Assembly: GCA_016292775.1 (NCBI GenBank) | Contig: JAEDFN010000010.1 | Coordinates: forward strand, 1 to 45,808 | DNA from: Paludibacteraceae bacterium | GTDB taxonomy: Bacteria > Bacteroidota > Bacteroidia > Bacteroidales > Paludibacteraceae | DNA length: 45,808 nt | Direction of reading: 5' to 3' | Shown here: in pieces, positions 37,083 to 44,736 of the stretch | Layout of the letters: each line of letters begins with the position of its first letter | How positions within the stretch are numbered: position 1 is the first letter of the stretch | Program-made: the position numbers and the translations under genes | Notes under the pieces: model-generated | The model's database searches: none | What the model saw: the letters and a program-made list of their open reading frames with translations, nothing else | What the model was told of the DNA's origin: nothing

Positions 37083-38627
37083 TTAAAATGGAGGAATACC
37101 ATGTTTCTTAACCGGACGATAATCTTCTTTTTCTTTGGAAACAGAGAGAGTATGAATTAATAAATCTCTCATCTCAGAAGGTTCGATAACGGCATCAATA
37201 TATCCTTTAGAAGCAGCTACAAAAGGGTTTGCGAATTTACGAGTGTATTCTTTAACCTTTAATTCGCGCATAGCTGCTTGATCTTCCGCCTCTTTTATTT
37301 CTCTTGCAAAAATAATATTAGCAGCACCTTCAGGGCCCATAACGGCAATTTCAGCTGACGGCAACGCGAACACAAAATCAGCACCGAGATGGCGTGAATT
37401 CATTGCAATATAACCACCTCCATAAGCCTTGCGTAGAATTATTGTAATCTTTGGCACTGTAGCTTCGGAATAAGCATACAACACTTTTGCTCCATGACGT
37501 ATCACACCGGCATGCTCTTGATCTACACCCGGCAAATAACCCGGCATATCTTCTAAAGTAACGATTGGGATATTAAAAGAGTCGCAATATCTGATAAATC
37601 TCGCAGCTTTATCTGCACTATCACAATCGAGAACACCGGCAAGATACATTGGTTGGTTAGCAACAATACCCACTGTATCACCATTTATTCGAGCAAAACC
37701 TATTACAATGTTTTTTGCAAACAATTCTTGAATTTCAAAGAAATTTGAATCATCAACAACTGCACGAATAATATCCCTTACATCATAAGGTTGTTTTGGA
37801 TCTGATGGAATAATTTCTTCGATATGTTTATTAAACACAGGATCTTTTACTGCTAATTTTTCGGCTTTATGAGTATTATTTGCAGGCAGATAACTTAACA
37901 AAGTTTTTATCTGCTCAAAGCATTCCATTTCCGACTTTGCAAAGAAATGAGCATTACCAGTTGTTTCTGCATGAACACGAGCACCACCCAATTCCTCTTG
38001 AGAAATTTTTTCTCCGAGAACAGACTCAATTACATTTGGGCCGGTAATAAACATTTTCGAGATATTTTCCACTACAAAAACGAAATCGGTAAGAGCAGGA
38101 GAATATACAGCACCACCGGCACAAGGACCCAAAATTACGGAAATTTGAGGAATAACACCGGAAGCCATAGTATTTCTATAAAATATTTCACCATAACCTG
38201 CCAAAGCGCCAATACCCTCTTGAATACGAGCTCCACCGGAATCGTTAATTCCAATACATGGCACCTTCATCTTTAAAGCATGATCCATTATTTTTGTTAT
38301 TTTACGAGCATGCTTCAATCCGAGAGAACCTCCCATTACTGTGAAGTCTTGAGCATATATGCAAACAGGGTTTCCATTTATCGTACCAATACCGGTAATA
38401 ACACCATCTCCGGGTAACACTTTTTTATCCATTCCGAAATTTCTCTCTTCATGTTCCACAAAAAGGTCAAATTCGGTAAATGAGTTTTCATCAAGGAGTG
38501 CCAAGATTCTTTCGCGTGCGGTAAGTTTACCCATAGAAATTTGTTTTTCTATTGCGGCATCACCACCACCTTTCTCTGCAACTGCCTTTAACTCACGAAG
38601 TTCTTCTATATTTTTCTGTAAAGACAT
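37083..38627 (-). CDS. mmdA: Acyl-CoA carboxylase/decarboxylase carboxyltransferase subunit (methylmalonyl-/propionyl-CoA type)
   Basis: The 514-residue biotin-dependent carboxyltransferase of the PccB/MmdA type has two crotonase-fold halves. Motifs include LTARERILALLDENSF, INDSGGARIQEGIGALAGYGEIF, GPCAGGAVYSPALTDF, VEDMPGYLPGVDQEHAGVIRHGAK-like TLEDMPGYLPGVDQEH and RKAYGGGYIAMNSRHLGAD. It transfers a carboxyl group between biotin and propionyl- or methylmalonyl-CoA, either for propionate formation with sodium export or for carboxylation. The gene symbol follows the usual Bacteroides usage; without the membrane beta subunit or a biotin carboxylase here, direction and complex are undecided. 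Confidence 0.93.
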   Translation of the reverse strand: MSLQKNIEELRELKAVAEKGGGDAAIEKQISMGKLTARERILALLDENSFTEFDLFVEHEERNFGMDKKVLPGDGVITGIGTINGNPVCIYAQDFTVMGGSLGLKHARKITKIMDHALKMKVPCIGINDSGGARIQEGIGALAGYGEIFYRNTMASGVIPQISVILGPCAGGAVYSPALTDFVFVVENISKMFITGPNVIESVLGEKISQEELGGARVHAETTGNAHFFAKSEMECFEQIKTLLSYLPANNTHKAEKLAVKDPVFNKHIEEIIPSDPKQPYDVRDIIRAVVDDSNFFEIQELFAKNIVIGFARINGDTVGIVANQPMYLAGVLDCDSADKAARFIRYCDSFNIPIVTLEDMPGYLPGVDQEHAGVIRHGAKVLYAYSEATVPKITIILRKAYGGGYIAMNSRHLGADFVFALPSAEIAVMGPEGAANIIFAREIKEAEDQAAMRELKVKEYTRKFANPFVAASKGYIDAVIEPSEMRDLLIHTLSVSKEKEDYRPVKKHGIPPF

Positions 38628-38650
38628 AAATAAAATAAATTATAAAATTA

Positions 38651-38980
38651 CTAATACTTGTAAGTTGCAAAGATACAACAATAATTTGGAATAAAAAATA
38701 ACATAAAATTTAGAGGAGCCTTGTGGTAAGATGCAGCAAAATTATCGGTGATGAGATAAAGATGTACGACGACATCCATACGATAACTGCCGGCACCCAG
38801 TTCATCAACATCACCGGCAGAGAAATCGATTAATATAGCCGGATATGTAAGTGTGGGGCGGGTAATAGAATCGAGCTGACCATTGTCGATATCAATCCAC
38901 TTTAATTCGGGGATAGAATTGCTTAAAAAATCTTGTAAGTTGAGAAAAAAATGACTAAAAAATGATTTTGGAGTATTCAT
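38651..38980 (-). pseudogene. Truncated phage structural-protein gene
   Basis: The 109-codon frame starts plausibly (MNTPKSFFSHFFLNLQDFLS) and continues with LTYPAILIDFSAGDVDELGAGSYRMDVVVHLYLITDN, a pattern I associate with small phage head-tail or tail-completion proteins. After about residue 90 (SYHKAPLN) the sequence becomes unlike it (FMLFFIPNYCCIFATYKY) and runs through the mmdA promoter. The 3' end has therefore been lost and replaced by host intergenic DNA. Its ATG overlaps the TGA of the gpG-like gene by 4 bases, the typical layout of a phage morphogenesis operon. Confidence 0.6.
38668..38675 (-). promoter_or_regulatory. -7 element of the mmdA operon
   Basis: TATCTTTG on the minus strand lies about 40 bases before the ATG. 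It falls inside the last codons of the broken phage reading frame that runs through here, which marks where native sequence resumes. Confidence 0.6.
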
Positions 38981-39426
38981 AGATCGAGGATATTACTTAA
39001 TTCTTTGTCAATAATTTCAGAAATTTGTTTATTAAGGACGGCAGAATCGCCGATAAATTGACGCTTAGGCATTTTAAAACCTTTGCCACGACCGGCACGG
39101 AGGCCCTCGTTGTGAACGATAGCGTAATGCACGCGGGTGAAAATTATTACCTGGTAAGGAAGGACACGGTAGTTGATTGAATTGTAGAGGAAGTTACGGG
39201 CGGAGAGGAGCGTACCGTATTGACCCTTAGCGCCTTTAGCTTTGCCGATGCGTTTGGCGGGTTTCCATTTTTTGAGGTTTTGGTCGACAAAACCACCCTT
39301 TTGGAAGTTGGATTTGAAGTGGGATTTACCGGCATTACCGACCATAAGAGGGATACGGCGCTCGAAAGCGGAGGCGATTTTATCGCTACTTTGCCGGATG
39401 TTATTTAAGAATTCTTCGGGTGACAT
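38977..39426 (-). CDS. Phage virion morphogenesis protein (Mu gpG-like), prophage remnant
   Basis: The 149-residue product has features of the phage virion-morphogenesis/tail-completion family: an N-terminal helix (SPEEFLNNIRQSSDKIASAFERRIPLMVGNAGKSHFKSNF), the GG(F/W)..LKKWKPAKR segment, GTLLSARNFLYNSI, and the late YAIVHNEGLRAGRG-F-MPKRQFIGDS motif typical of Mu gpG-type proteins. It looks intact. The sequence is richer in G+C than the host genes (for example 39060-39420). It is coupled by ATGA to the broken gene downstream and follows the gpF-like fragment, matching Mu's F-G order. It is probably not functional alone. Confidence 0.8.
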   Translation of the reverse strand: MSPEEFLNNIRQSSDKIASAFERRIPLMVGNAGKSHFKSNFQKGGFVDQNLKKWKPAKRIGKAKGAKGQYGTLLSARNFLYNSINYRVLPYQVIIFTRVHYAIVHNEGLRAGRGKGFKMPKRQFIGDSAVLNKQISEIIDKELSNILDL

Positions 39427-39446
39427 AAAATTTTTTTTTAAAATGT

Positions 39447-39478
39447 TTTGGTGGATAAAAAAAAAGGTTGTATATTTG
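39447..39478 (+). promoter_or_regulatory. Strong promoter of a small RNA unit inside the prophage remnant
   Basis: TTTG (39447-39450), a 20-base spacer and TATATTTG (39471-39478) form one of the best consensus promoters in the window. It points away from the flanking phage genes. Confidence 0.7.
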
Positions 39479-39484
39479 CATTAC

Positions 39485-39587
39485 TCCACTCGGAAGAGTG
39501 AGAGTGTCGTGGCATCACTCCAGCGGGCGGACACTGCGAGATAAGTACACCGCGGAAGCAACATCGAAAGGTGTTGCTTTTTTTATT
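39485..39587 (+). ncRNA. Predicted ~100-nt structured small RNA
   Basis: The transcript predicted from the promoter at 39447-39478 would start near 39485 and stop at the terminator ending near 39587. It folds by eye into a 5-base stem with a GGAA loop (39487-39500, CACTC/GAGTG). A 6-base stem AGTGTC/GACACT (39503-39508 with 39530-39535) encloses a smaller TGG/CCA hairpin. The terminator stem comes last. There is no start codon giving a sensible protein. One frame is open without a start and reads TPLGRVRVSW...; I have the unverified impression that this string recurs in other Bacteroidales genomes as spurious hypothetical proteins, which would mean a conserved multicopy RNA. Function unknown. 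Confidence 0.6.
39556..39587 (+). terminator. Intrinsic terminator of the small RNA
   Basis: The stem AAGCAACATC/GGTGTTGCTT (39556-39565 and 39570-39579) closes a GAAA tetraloop, with one G-T wobble, and is followed by a run of T residues. Confidence 0.85.
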
Positions 39588-40515
39588 TATAATATAAATG
39601 TCTAAACGTAGACTCTTTCATCATTTCTTTATTGAGTACAATTTCCTTGTTTTTTATTAATATAATTACTTGTTGTGCTTTTGTGTTGTTATCAAAAAAT
39701 CTTTGTACTTCCTTGTATAATTTTCGTGCATCGTAATCATTTTTTATACTAAGAATAACTCTATTTGATTGTTCTATTGATTCAATAAGCCTATTGCTAA
39801 CAGAATTTTTGCCTAATATAGTTTTAACATCATAAGCAGATATAGAATTTTTATTTTTAATTATTATATCCATTGATTTAATTCCCATTGGGTTTGGTAA
39901 TATGTAAATTTCTGCTTTTCTATGTTTTTTAGTAAGTGTCTTTGCAACATATAATAGATTATTGTAATCATCTGCTGTATTAGGAATTGCACTATATATT
40001 CTATTTTGCACTTTGTGGTATTGACCTTTTTCTATAATAGCTAATAAGTTCTCTCTAAATTTTCCTTCACCATTTTGAATTTTTTTAAAAGCAACATCTA
40101 CTGTAATCTGTTTGGTATCATTAATAGCCTTTGTTACTTTTTTACAAGCATTACAGTTTTTTCTGTAAGCCAACGAGTGGAATAGGGCGCTGAGGTTAGT
40201 GGATTTGAAGGGGCAAGAGGAGCAGTTACGAGGGAAGTAAGGGTGCTTTTCGTTGAAGAGTTTAGCATCCTTACCGGGGTTGTTGTCGAGGCCACGGGAA
40301 GGGGTGCTACCCTTCTCTACCGGGCCGTGAGGCACGGGAGTAACATCCTTATCGGTTTGCTCGATAGAGCACTTACAATTCCAGCGGTCGCCGGGGTGGT
40401 GGGCATTCCAGAAGCCATCCTTAACAGGGCGGACAACATTCCAGAATACGCGGTGATCCTCGCCGACATTAGGAGAAGTGGTAGGAGAATAATAAGAAGA
40501 ATTAATAAATGGGAC
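39583..40515 (-). pseudogene. 3' fragment of a Mu gpF-like phage minor head protein with toxin-like C-terminal domain
   Basis: The frame is open from 40515 (no start codon; a TAA precedes) to a stop at 39583, giving 310 residues. The first part reads SPNVGEDHRVFWNVVRP ... DGFWNAHHPGDRWNCKC; the terminal WNCxC is the hallmark at the end of Mu gpF/SPP1 gp7-type head morphogenesis domains. The N-terminal bulk of that domain is missing. A Cys-rich linker follows (HPYFPRNCSSCPF, NCNACKK). The final ~180 residues are AT-rich, and DYNNLLYVAKTL ... SMDIIIKNKNS ... SNRLIESIEQSNRVILSI ... QQVIILIKNKEIV resembles the CdiA-C/BECR-type toxin tips seen on phage head proteins and polymorphic toxins. The nuclease role is inferred from pattern only. 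The last GTG/ATG-like start inside the fragment is not credible. Confidence 0.7.
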
Positions 40516-40531
40516 TTAATAAGATTACAAC

Positions 40532-40571
40532 AAAAAAAAGCATATTCTGACTTCACAATCAGAATATGCTT
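40532..40571 (-). terminator. Intrinsic terminator of the tRNA-Lys pair
   Basis: On the minus strand a 13-base perfect repeat AAGCATATTCTGA/TCAGAATATGCTT with an 8-base loop is followed by a run of T residues. It begins 3 bases beyond the second tRNA-Lys. Confidence 0.9.
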
Positions 40572-40573
40572 AG

Positions 40574-40646
40574 TGATCCAGCTGGGGCTCGAACCCAGGA
40601 CCCCAACATTAAAAGTGTTGTGCTCTACCAGCTGAGCTACTGAATC
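40574..40646 (-). tRNA. tRNA-Lys (UUU), second of tandem pair
   Basis: The 73-base cloverleaf has acceptor stem GATTCAG/CTGGATC, D arm GCTCAGCTGGTAGAGC, anticodon stem CAACA/TGTTG with loop CTTTTAA (anticodon TTT), T arm CTGGG-TTCGAGC-CCCAG and discriminator A. CCA is not encoded. It is identical to the copy at 40700-40772. Confidence 0.97.
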
Positions 40647-40699
40647 CCTCCAATTAAAAACTATGAAAACAAAATTTTACTATTTTCTATTATTCTTTG

Positions 40700-40772
40700 T
40701 GATCCAGCTGGGGCTCGAACCCAGGACCCCAACATTAAAAGTGTTGTGCTCTACCAGCTGAGCTACTGAATC
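40700..40772 (-). tRNA. tRNA-Lys (UUU), first of tandem pair
   Basis: This is the same 73-base sequence as the neighbour at 40574-40646, with anticodon TTT and no encoded CCA. The two copies are 53 bases apart and share one promoter and one terminator, so they are processed from one precursor. Confidence 0.97.
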
Positions 40773-40794
40773 TTTTTGTTTTCAAAAGCGAGTG

Positions 40795-40825
40795 CAAAGG
40801 TACAACATTTTTTGAAACCGACAAA
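40795..40825 (-). promoter_or_regulatory. Promoter of the tRNA-Lys pair
   Basis: On the minus strand TTTG (40822-40825), a 19-base spacer and TACCTTTG (40795-40802) match the consensus closely. The first tRNA begins 22 bases downstream. Confidence 0.75.
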
Positions 40826-41076
40826 ATATTTTCAAGAAAAATAATAAAAATTTTTCACCACATACTTTAATAAATTAATTATAAAACCATTAACTCTAAC
40901 TCATACCCCACGAAACACAATTTTTTATCTTTGTATCAAGAAGAAATCGACTTAATTCACCGCACTGTTATCAAGCAAAAAAAATCAAAAATCTTATCCT
41001 TACTAAGAAAAAATTCAGACGAAAAAATTTTACATGAAAAATAGACATTATCCATAGCAATATAAAAAAATAATTG
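40826..41076. other. Intergenic region before ettA
   Basis: This is the core of a 368-base gene-free stretch (40773-41140). It is very A/T-rich. Besides the two flanking promoters, it holds one further TATCTTTG box on the plus strand at 40926-40933, which could be a second start for ettA with a ~200-base leader. I see no reading frame, hairpin or known RNA in it. Confidence 0.4.
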
Positions 41077-41084
41077 TATCTTTG
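41077..41084 (+). promoter_or_regulatory. -7 element of ettA promoter
   Basis: TATCTTTG lies 56 bases before the ettA ATG. The -33 region is not recognisable. Confidence 0.6.
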
Positions 41085-41140
41085 CATTTCAAAACTGAAA
41101 TAACAATTTAAAACTAAAAGATAATATCTTCAATCATTAT

Positions 41141-42811
41141 ATGGCAGACGACAAAAAAATAATTTTCTCTATGGTGAATGTAAGTAAATCATTTTCACCA
41201 CAGAAACAAGTATTAAAAAACATCTATCTTTCATTTTTTTATGGAGCAAAAATTGGAATTATAGGATTAAACGGATCAGGAAAATCCACATTAATGAAAA
41301 TAATTGCCGGTATTGACAAACAATACGAAGGAGAAGTTGTTTTTTCGCCCGGATATAATGTAGGATATTTAGAGCAAGAGCCGAAATTTGATGAGACAAA
41401 AACCGTAAAAGAGGTGGTACAAGAAGGAGTACAACCGATTATGGATATGCTTAAAGAGTTTGAAGAAATAAATGCCGCTTTTGCCGAACCGGATGCAGAT
41501 TTTGACAAATTATTAGCAAGACAAGCTGAAATTCAAGATAAATTAGACCAACATGATGCTTGGAATATTGACTCCAAATTAGAAAGGGCAATGGATGCCT
41601 TACGCTGTCCTCCGGAAAACATGATTATGAAAAATCTTTCCGGTGGTGAGCGACGTCGTGTAGCATTATGCAGACTATTACTTCAAGAGCCTGACGTATT
41701 ATTATTAGATGAGCCAACAAACCATTTGGATGCTGAATCAATAGACTGGTTAGAGCAGCACCTTCAACAATATAAAGGTACTGTAATAGCAGTAACTCAC
41801 GACAGATATTTTCTTGACCATGTAGCAGGCTGGATATTAGAACTTGACAGGGGAGAAGGTATCCCTTGGAAAGGTAACTATTCCGGCTGGTTGGATCAAA
41901 AAACAGCCCGTATGGCTTTGGAAGAGAAACAGGCAAGCAAGCGCAGAAAAACCTTAGAGAGGGAGTTGGAATGGATTAGAATGGCACCATCTGCGCGTCA
42001 TGCAAAAGGAAAAGCCCGTTTAAACTCTTATGACGCATTGATGAATGAAGACCAAAAAGAGAGAGAAGAAAAATTAGAAATCTTTATCCCTAACGGTCCT
42101 CGATTGGGAAATAAGGTAATAAATGCTATAGATGTTTCCAAGGCTTTTGAAGAAAAATTACTATTTGAAAACTTGAATTTCATACTACCTCCTAATGGTA
42201 TTGTAGGTATTATTGGTCCTAATGGTGCAGGAAAAACCACTTTATTCCGCATGATAATGGGCACGGAAAAAGTAGATAAAGGCACATTCGAAGTTGGAGA
42301 AACAGTAAAAATCGGTTATGTAGACCAAATGCATAAGGATATTGACCCGAACAAATCCATATATGAGGTAATATCCGGTGGAACAGAATTTATCAGAGTT
42401 GCAGGCAGAGAGATTAACGCCAGAGCATATCTAAGCAGGTTTAATTTCACCGGAGCAGATCAAGAGAAGTTATGCGGAGTGCTTTCCGGTGGAGAAAGAA
42501 ACAGATTACATCTCGCACTAACTTTAAAAAGCGAAGCCAACGTCTTACTTCTTGACGAGCCTACCAATGATATAGATGTAAATACATTACGGGCATTAGA
42601 AGAGGGATTGTTAAACTTTGCCGGATGTGCTGTAGTTATCTCCCACGATAGGTGGTTTTTAGATCGTATTTGTACGCATATTTTGGCATTTGAGGGCGAT
42701 TCTAAAGTATTTTTCTTTGAAGGCACTTATAGTGAATACGAAGAAAATAAACGCATGCGTTTAGGAAACATAGAACCGCAACGCATAAAATATCGCAAAC
42801 TAATAGAATAA
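41141..42811 (+). CDS. ettA: Energy-dependent translational throttle protein EttA (ABC-F)
   Basis: The 556-residue protein has two ATPase domains and no membrane segments, the hallmark of ABC-F. Domain 1 has Walker A GLNGSGKST, signature LSGGERRRVAL and Walker B LLLDEPTNHLDA. Domain 2 has GPNGAGKTT, LSGGERNRLHLAL and LLLDEPTNDIDV. The arm and linker (GWLDQKTARMALEEKQASKRRKTLERELEWIRMAPSARHAK-like, given here in part) and the total length match EttA (555 residues in E. coli) rather than Uup or antibiotic-resistance ABC-F. It binds the ribosomal E site and gates elongation according to ATP level. Confidence 0.95.
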   Translation: MADDKKIIFSMVNVSKSFSPQKQVLKNIYLSFFYGAKIGIIGLNGSGKSTLMKIIAGIDKQYEGEVVFSPGYNVGYLEQEPKFDETKTVKEVVQEGVQPIMDMLKEFEEINAAFAEPDADFDKLLARQAEIQDKLDQHDAWNIDSKLERAMDALRCPPENMIMKNLSGGERRRVALCRLLLQEPDVLLLDEPTNHLDAESIDWLEQHLQQYKGTVIAVTHDRYFLDHVAGWILELDRGEGIPWKGNYSGWLDQKTARMALEEKQASKRRKTLERELEWIRMAPSARHAKGKARLNSYDALMNEDQKEREEKLEIFIPNGPRLGNKVINAIDVSKAFEEKLLFENLNFILPPNGIVGIIGPNGAGKTTLFRMIMGTEKVDKGTFEVGETVKIGYVDQMHKDIDPNKSIYEVISGGTEFIRVAGREINARAYLSRFNFTGADQEKLCGVLSGGERNRLHLALTLKSEANVLLLDEPTNDIDVNTLRALEEGLLNFAGCAVVISHDRWFLDRICTHILAFEGDSKVFFFEGTYSEYEENKRMRLGNIEPQRIKYRKLIE

Positions 42812-42861
42812 AAATAAAATAATATATATCTAATTCAGAAAACACTAAAACAATTCAAAAA

Positions 42862-44700
42862 ATGAATTCAAAAGAAAAAAATGTTTGCAACGACGTAGTA
42901 GTACGCTTTTGTGGCGACTCCGGCGATGGTATGCAACTAACAGGAACTCTGTTTTCTAATTTATCTGCTATACTTGGAAATGAGATAGCAACATTTCCGG
43001 ACTACCCTGCAGATATGAGAGCACCACAAGGTACTGTAGGTGGAGTTTCCGGATTCCAAGTACATGTAGGTTCAGGAATTTACACTCCCGGAGACGAAGC
43101 GGACGTTCTTGTGGCAATGAATTGTGCTGCATTAAAAGTAAACTACAAAGTACTCAAAAAAATGGGTGTTCTTATCTTTGACACCGACTCTTTTGATGAG
43201 AAGAACATGGAAAAAGCCGGTTACAAAACAGATAATCCATTTACGGAATTAGGTTTATCCGACACAATTCAATTGGTACCTGTTGCACTGACATCTCTAA
43301 CACAAAAAAGTTTAGAGGGTTTTGGAATGGATAACAAGGCTGTAGTAAGATGCAAAAACATGTTTGCATTAGGTCTTATTTGCTGGTTATTCAATCGTCC
43401 TTTAGAGCAAGCATTACACTTCCTTGGAAATAAATTCGGCAAAAAACCGGATTTATTAAAAGCAAACAGTAAAGTAATGACAGATGGTTTTAACTACGGA
43501 AACAATCTTCATTTAAACATTTCTACTTTTGAAGTAAGTGCGACTACAGAATTACCGAAAGGTAAATATACAATCATTGCCGGCAACAAAGCCACAGCAT
43601 GGGGACTCATTGCAGCTGCAAAAAAGGCCGGTAAAGAGTTATTTTTAGGAAGTTACCCTATTACACCGGCAACAGACATTATGCATGAATTAGCAGCCCG
43701 CAAAGATATGGGTGTAAAAGTAGTTCAAGCAGAAGATGAGATTGCAGGTGTATGTACAGCTTTAGGAGCAGCATTTGCAGGCGACTTGGCCGTTACCAGT
43801 ACATCAGGTCCCGGACTGTCACTTAAATCCGAAGCTATTGGATTAGGAGTAATGGCAGAGATACCATTAGTAGTAATCGACGTTATGCGTGGCGGTCCTT
43901 CCACCGGTCTCCCTACAAAAACCGAACAGACCGACCTATTGCAAGCCATCTATGGTAGAAATGGTGAATGCCCTTGTGTAGTTATTGCAGCAAGTAGCTC
44001 TGATAATTGCTTCAACTATGCATTTGAAGCATGCAAAATAGCTTTAGAGAATATTGTTCCTGTAATCCTTATTACTGATGCTTATCTCGGAAACGGATCT
44101 GCATTATGGAAATTACCAAAATTAGAAGACCTACCGGAAATTCATCCTCATACTGCCACTGACGCTAACAAAGAGAACTATAATGCATGTACTCGTGACG
44201 AAGAGTCAAAAGTTAGATATTTTGCTTATGCAGGTATGGAAGGATTTACACATCGTAACTGCGGTCTTGAAAGAGATTCTGTAAAAGCATCAATCTCAAC
44301 AGATGGAGCAAATCATGCGAAGATGGTAGAAACACGTGCTCAAAAAGTAGCTCAAGTAGCAAATCAAATTCCACAACTTACCGTAGAAGGAAATCCTGAC
44401 GCTGATATGTTGATTATTGGATGGGGCTCTACTCACGGACATTTATTGAGTGCAGTAAATAAGATGAACGAAATTGGCAAGCCATGTGCATTAGCTCATT
44501 TCAATTACATCAATCCACTTCCTAAAAATTCAGCAGAAATAATCAAAAAATACAAAAAGGTTGTAGTATGCGAATTAAATTCCGGACAATTTGCCTCTTA
44601 TTTACGTTCTCAAATACCTCACGAGTATCTACAATACAATAAAGTTGAAGGCCAACCATTTAACGTAGGTCAAATAGTTGATTATTTAAAAACTTTATAA
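42862..44700 (+). CDS. korA: 2-oxoglutarate:ferredoxin oxidoreductase subunit alpha (gamma-alpha fusion)
   Basis: The 612-residue product has an N-terminal gamma-type domain (~10-190, VVRFCGDSGDGMQLTGTLFS ... TFPDYPADMRAPQGTVGG) fused to the alpha domain (from ~238, LFLGSYPITPATDIMHELA ... AEDEIAGVCTALGAAFAG ... TSTSGPGLSLKSEAIGL ... GLPTKTEQTDLLQA). With KorB it oxidatively decarboxylates 2-oxoglutarate (or a related 2-oxoacid) to the acyl-CoA, reducing ferredoxin, in anaerobic central metabolism. No own promoter box is visible in the 50-base gap after ettA, so readthrough from ettA is possible. Confidence 0.94.
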   Translation: MNSKEKNVCNDVVVRFCGDSGDGMQLTGTLFSNLSAILGNEIATFPDYPADMRAPQGTVGGVSGFQVHVGSGIYTPGDEADVLVAMNCAALKVNYKVLKKMGVLIFDTDSFDEKNMEKAGYKTDNPFTELGLSDTIQLVPVALTSLTQKSLEGFGMDNKAVVRCKNMFALGLICWLFNRPLEQALHFLGNKFGKKPDLLKANSKVMTDGFNYGNNLHLNISTFEVSATTELPKGKYTIIAGNKATAWGLIAAAKKAGKELFLGSYPITPATDIMHELAARKDMGVKVVQAEDEIAGVCTALGAAFAGDLAVTSTSGPGLSLKSEAIGLGVMAEIPLVVIDVMRGGPSTGLPTKTEQTDLLQAIYGRNGECPCVVIAASSSDNCFNYAFEACKIALENIVPVILITDAYLGNGSALWKLPKLEDLPEIHPHTATDANKENYNACTRDEESKVRYFAYAGMEGFTHRNCGLERDSVKASISTDGANHAKMVETRAQKVAQVANQIPQLTVEGNPDADMLIIGWGSTHGHLLSAVNKMNEIGKPCALAHFNYINPLPKNSAEIIKKYKKVVVCELNSGQFASYLRSQIPHEYLQYNKVEGQPFNVGQIVDYLKTL

Positions 44701-44736
44701 ACAACCGAGCATCAAGCTCTAAAAAAGAAAAATACT

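Noticed and set aside
38600..38700. Possible attachment-site repeat of the tRNA-Lys 3' end at the far edge of the island
   Set aside because: No copy of the CTGGATC or TTCGAGC segments was found near 38.65 kb. Mu-like phages also do not use tRNA attachment sites.
39242..39544. Plus-strand 100-codon frame across the gpG-like gene and the small RNA promoter
   Set aside because: It is the shadow of the gpG-like gene with no conserved pattern. Its final residues come from the predicted RNA in another frame.
39480..39600. Open frame through the small RNA reading TPLGRVRVSW...
   Set aside because: It has no start codon between the promoter and the frame and ends inside the terminator. The hairpins and terminator explain the sequence better as RNA.
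40243..40635. Plus-strand 130-codon frame near the tRNAs
   Set aside because: It runs antisense to the gpF-like fragment and into the tRNA-Lys sequence, and its end is the reverse of the tRNA T arm.
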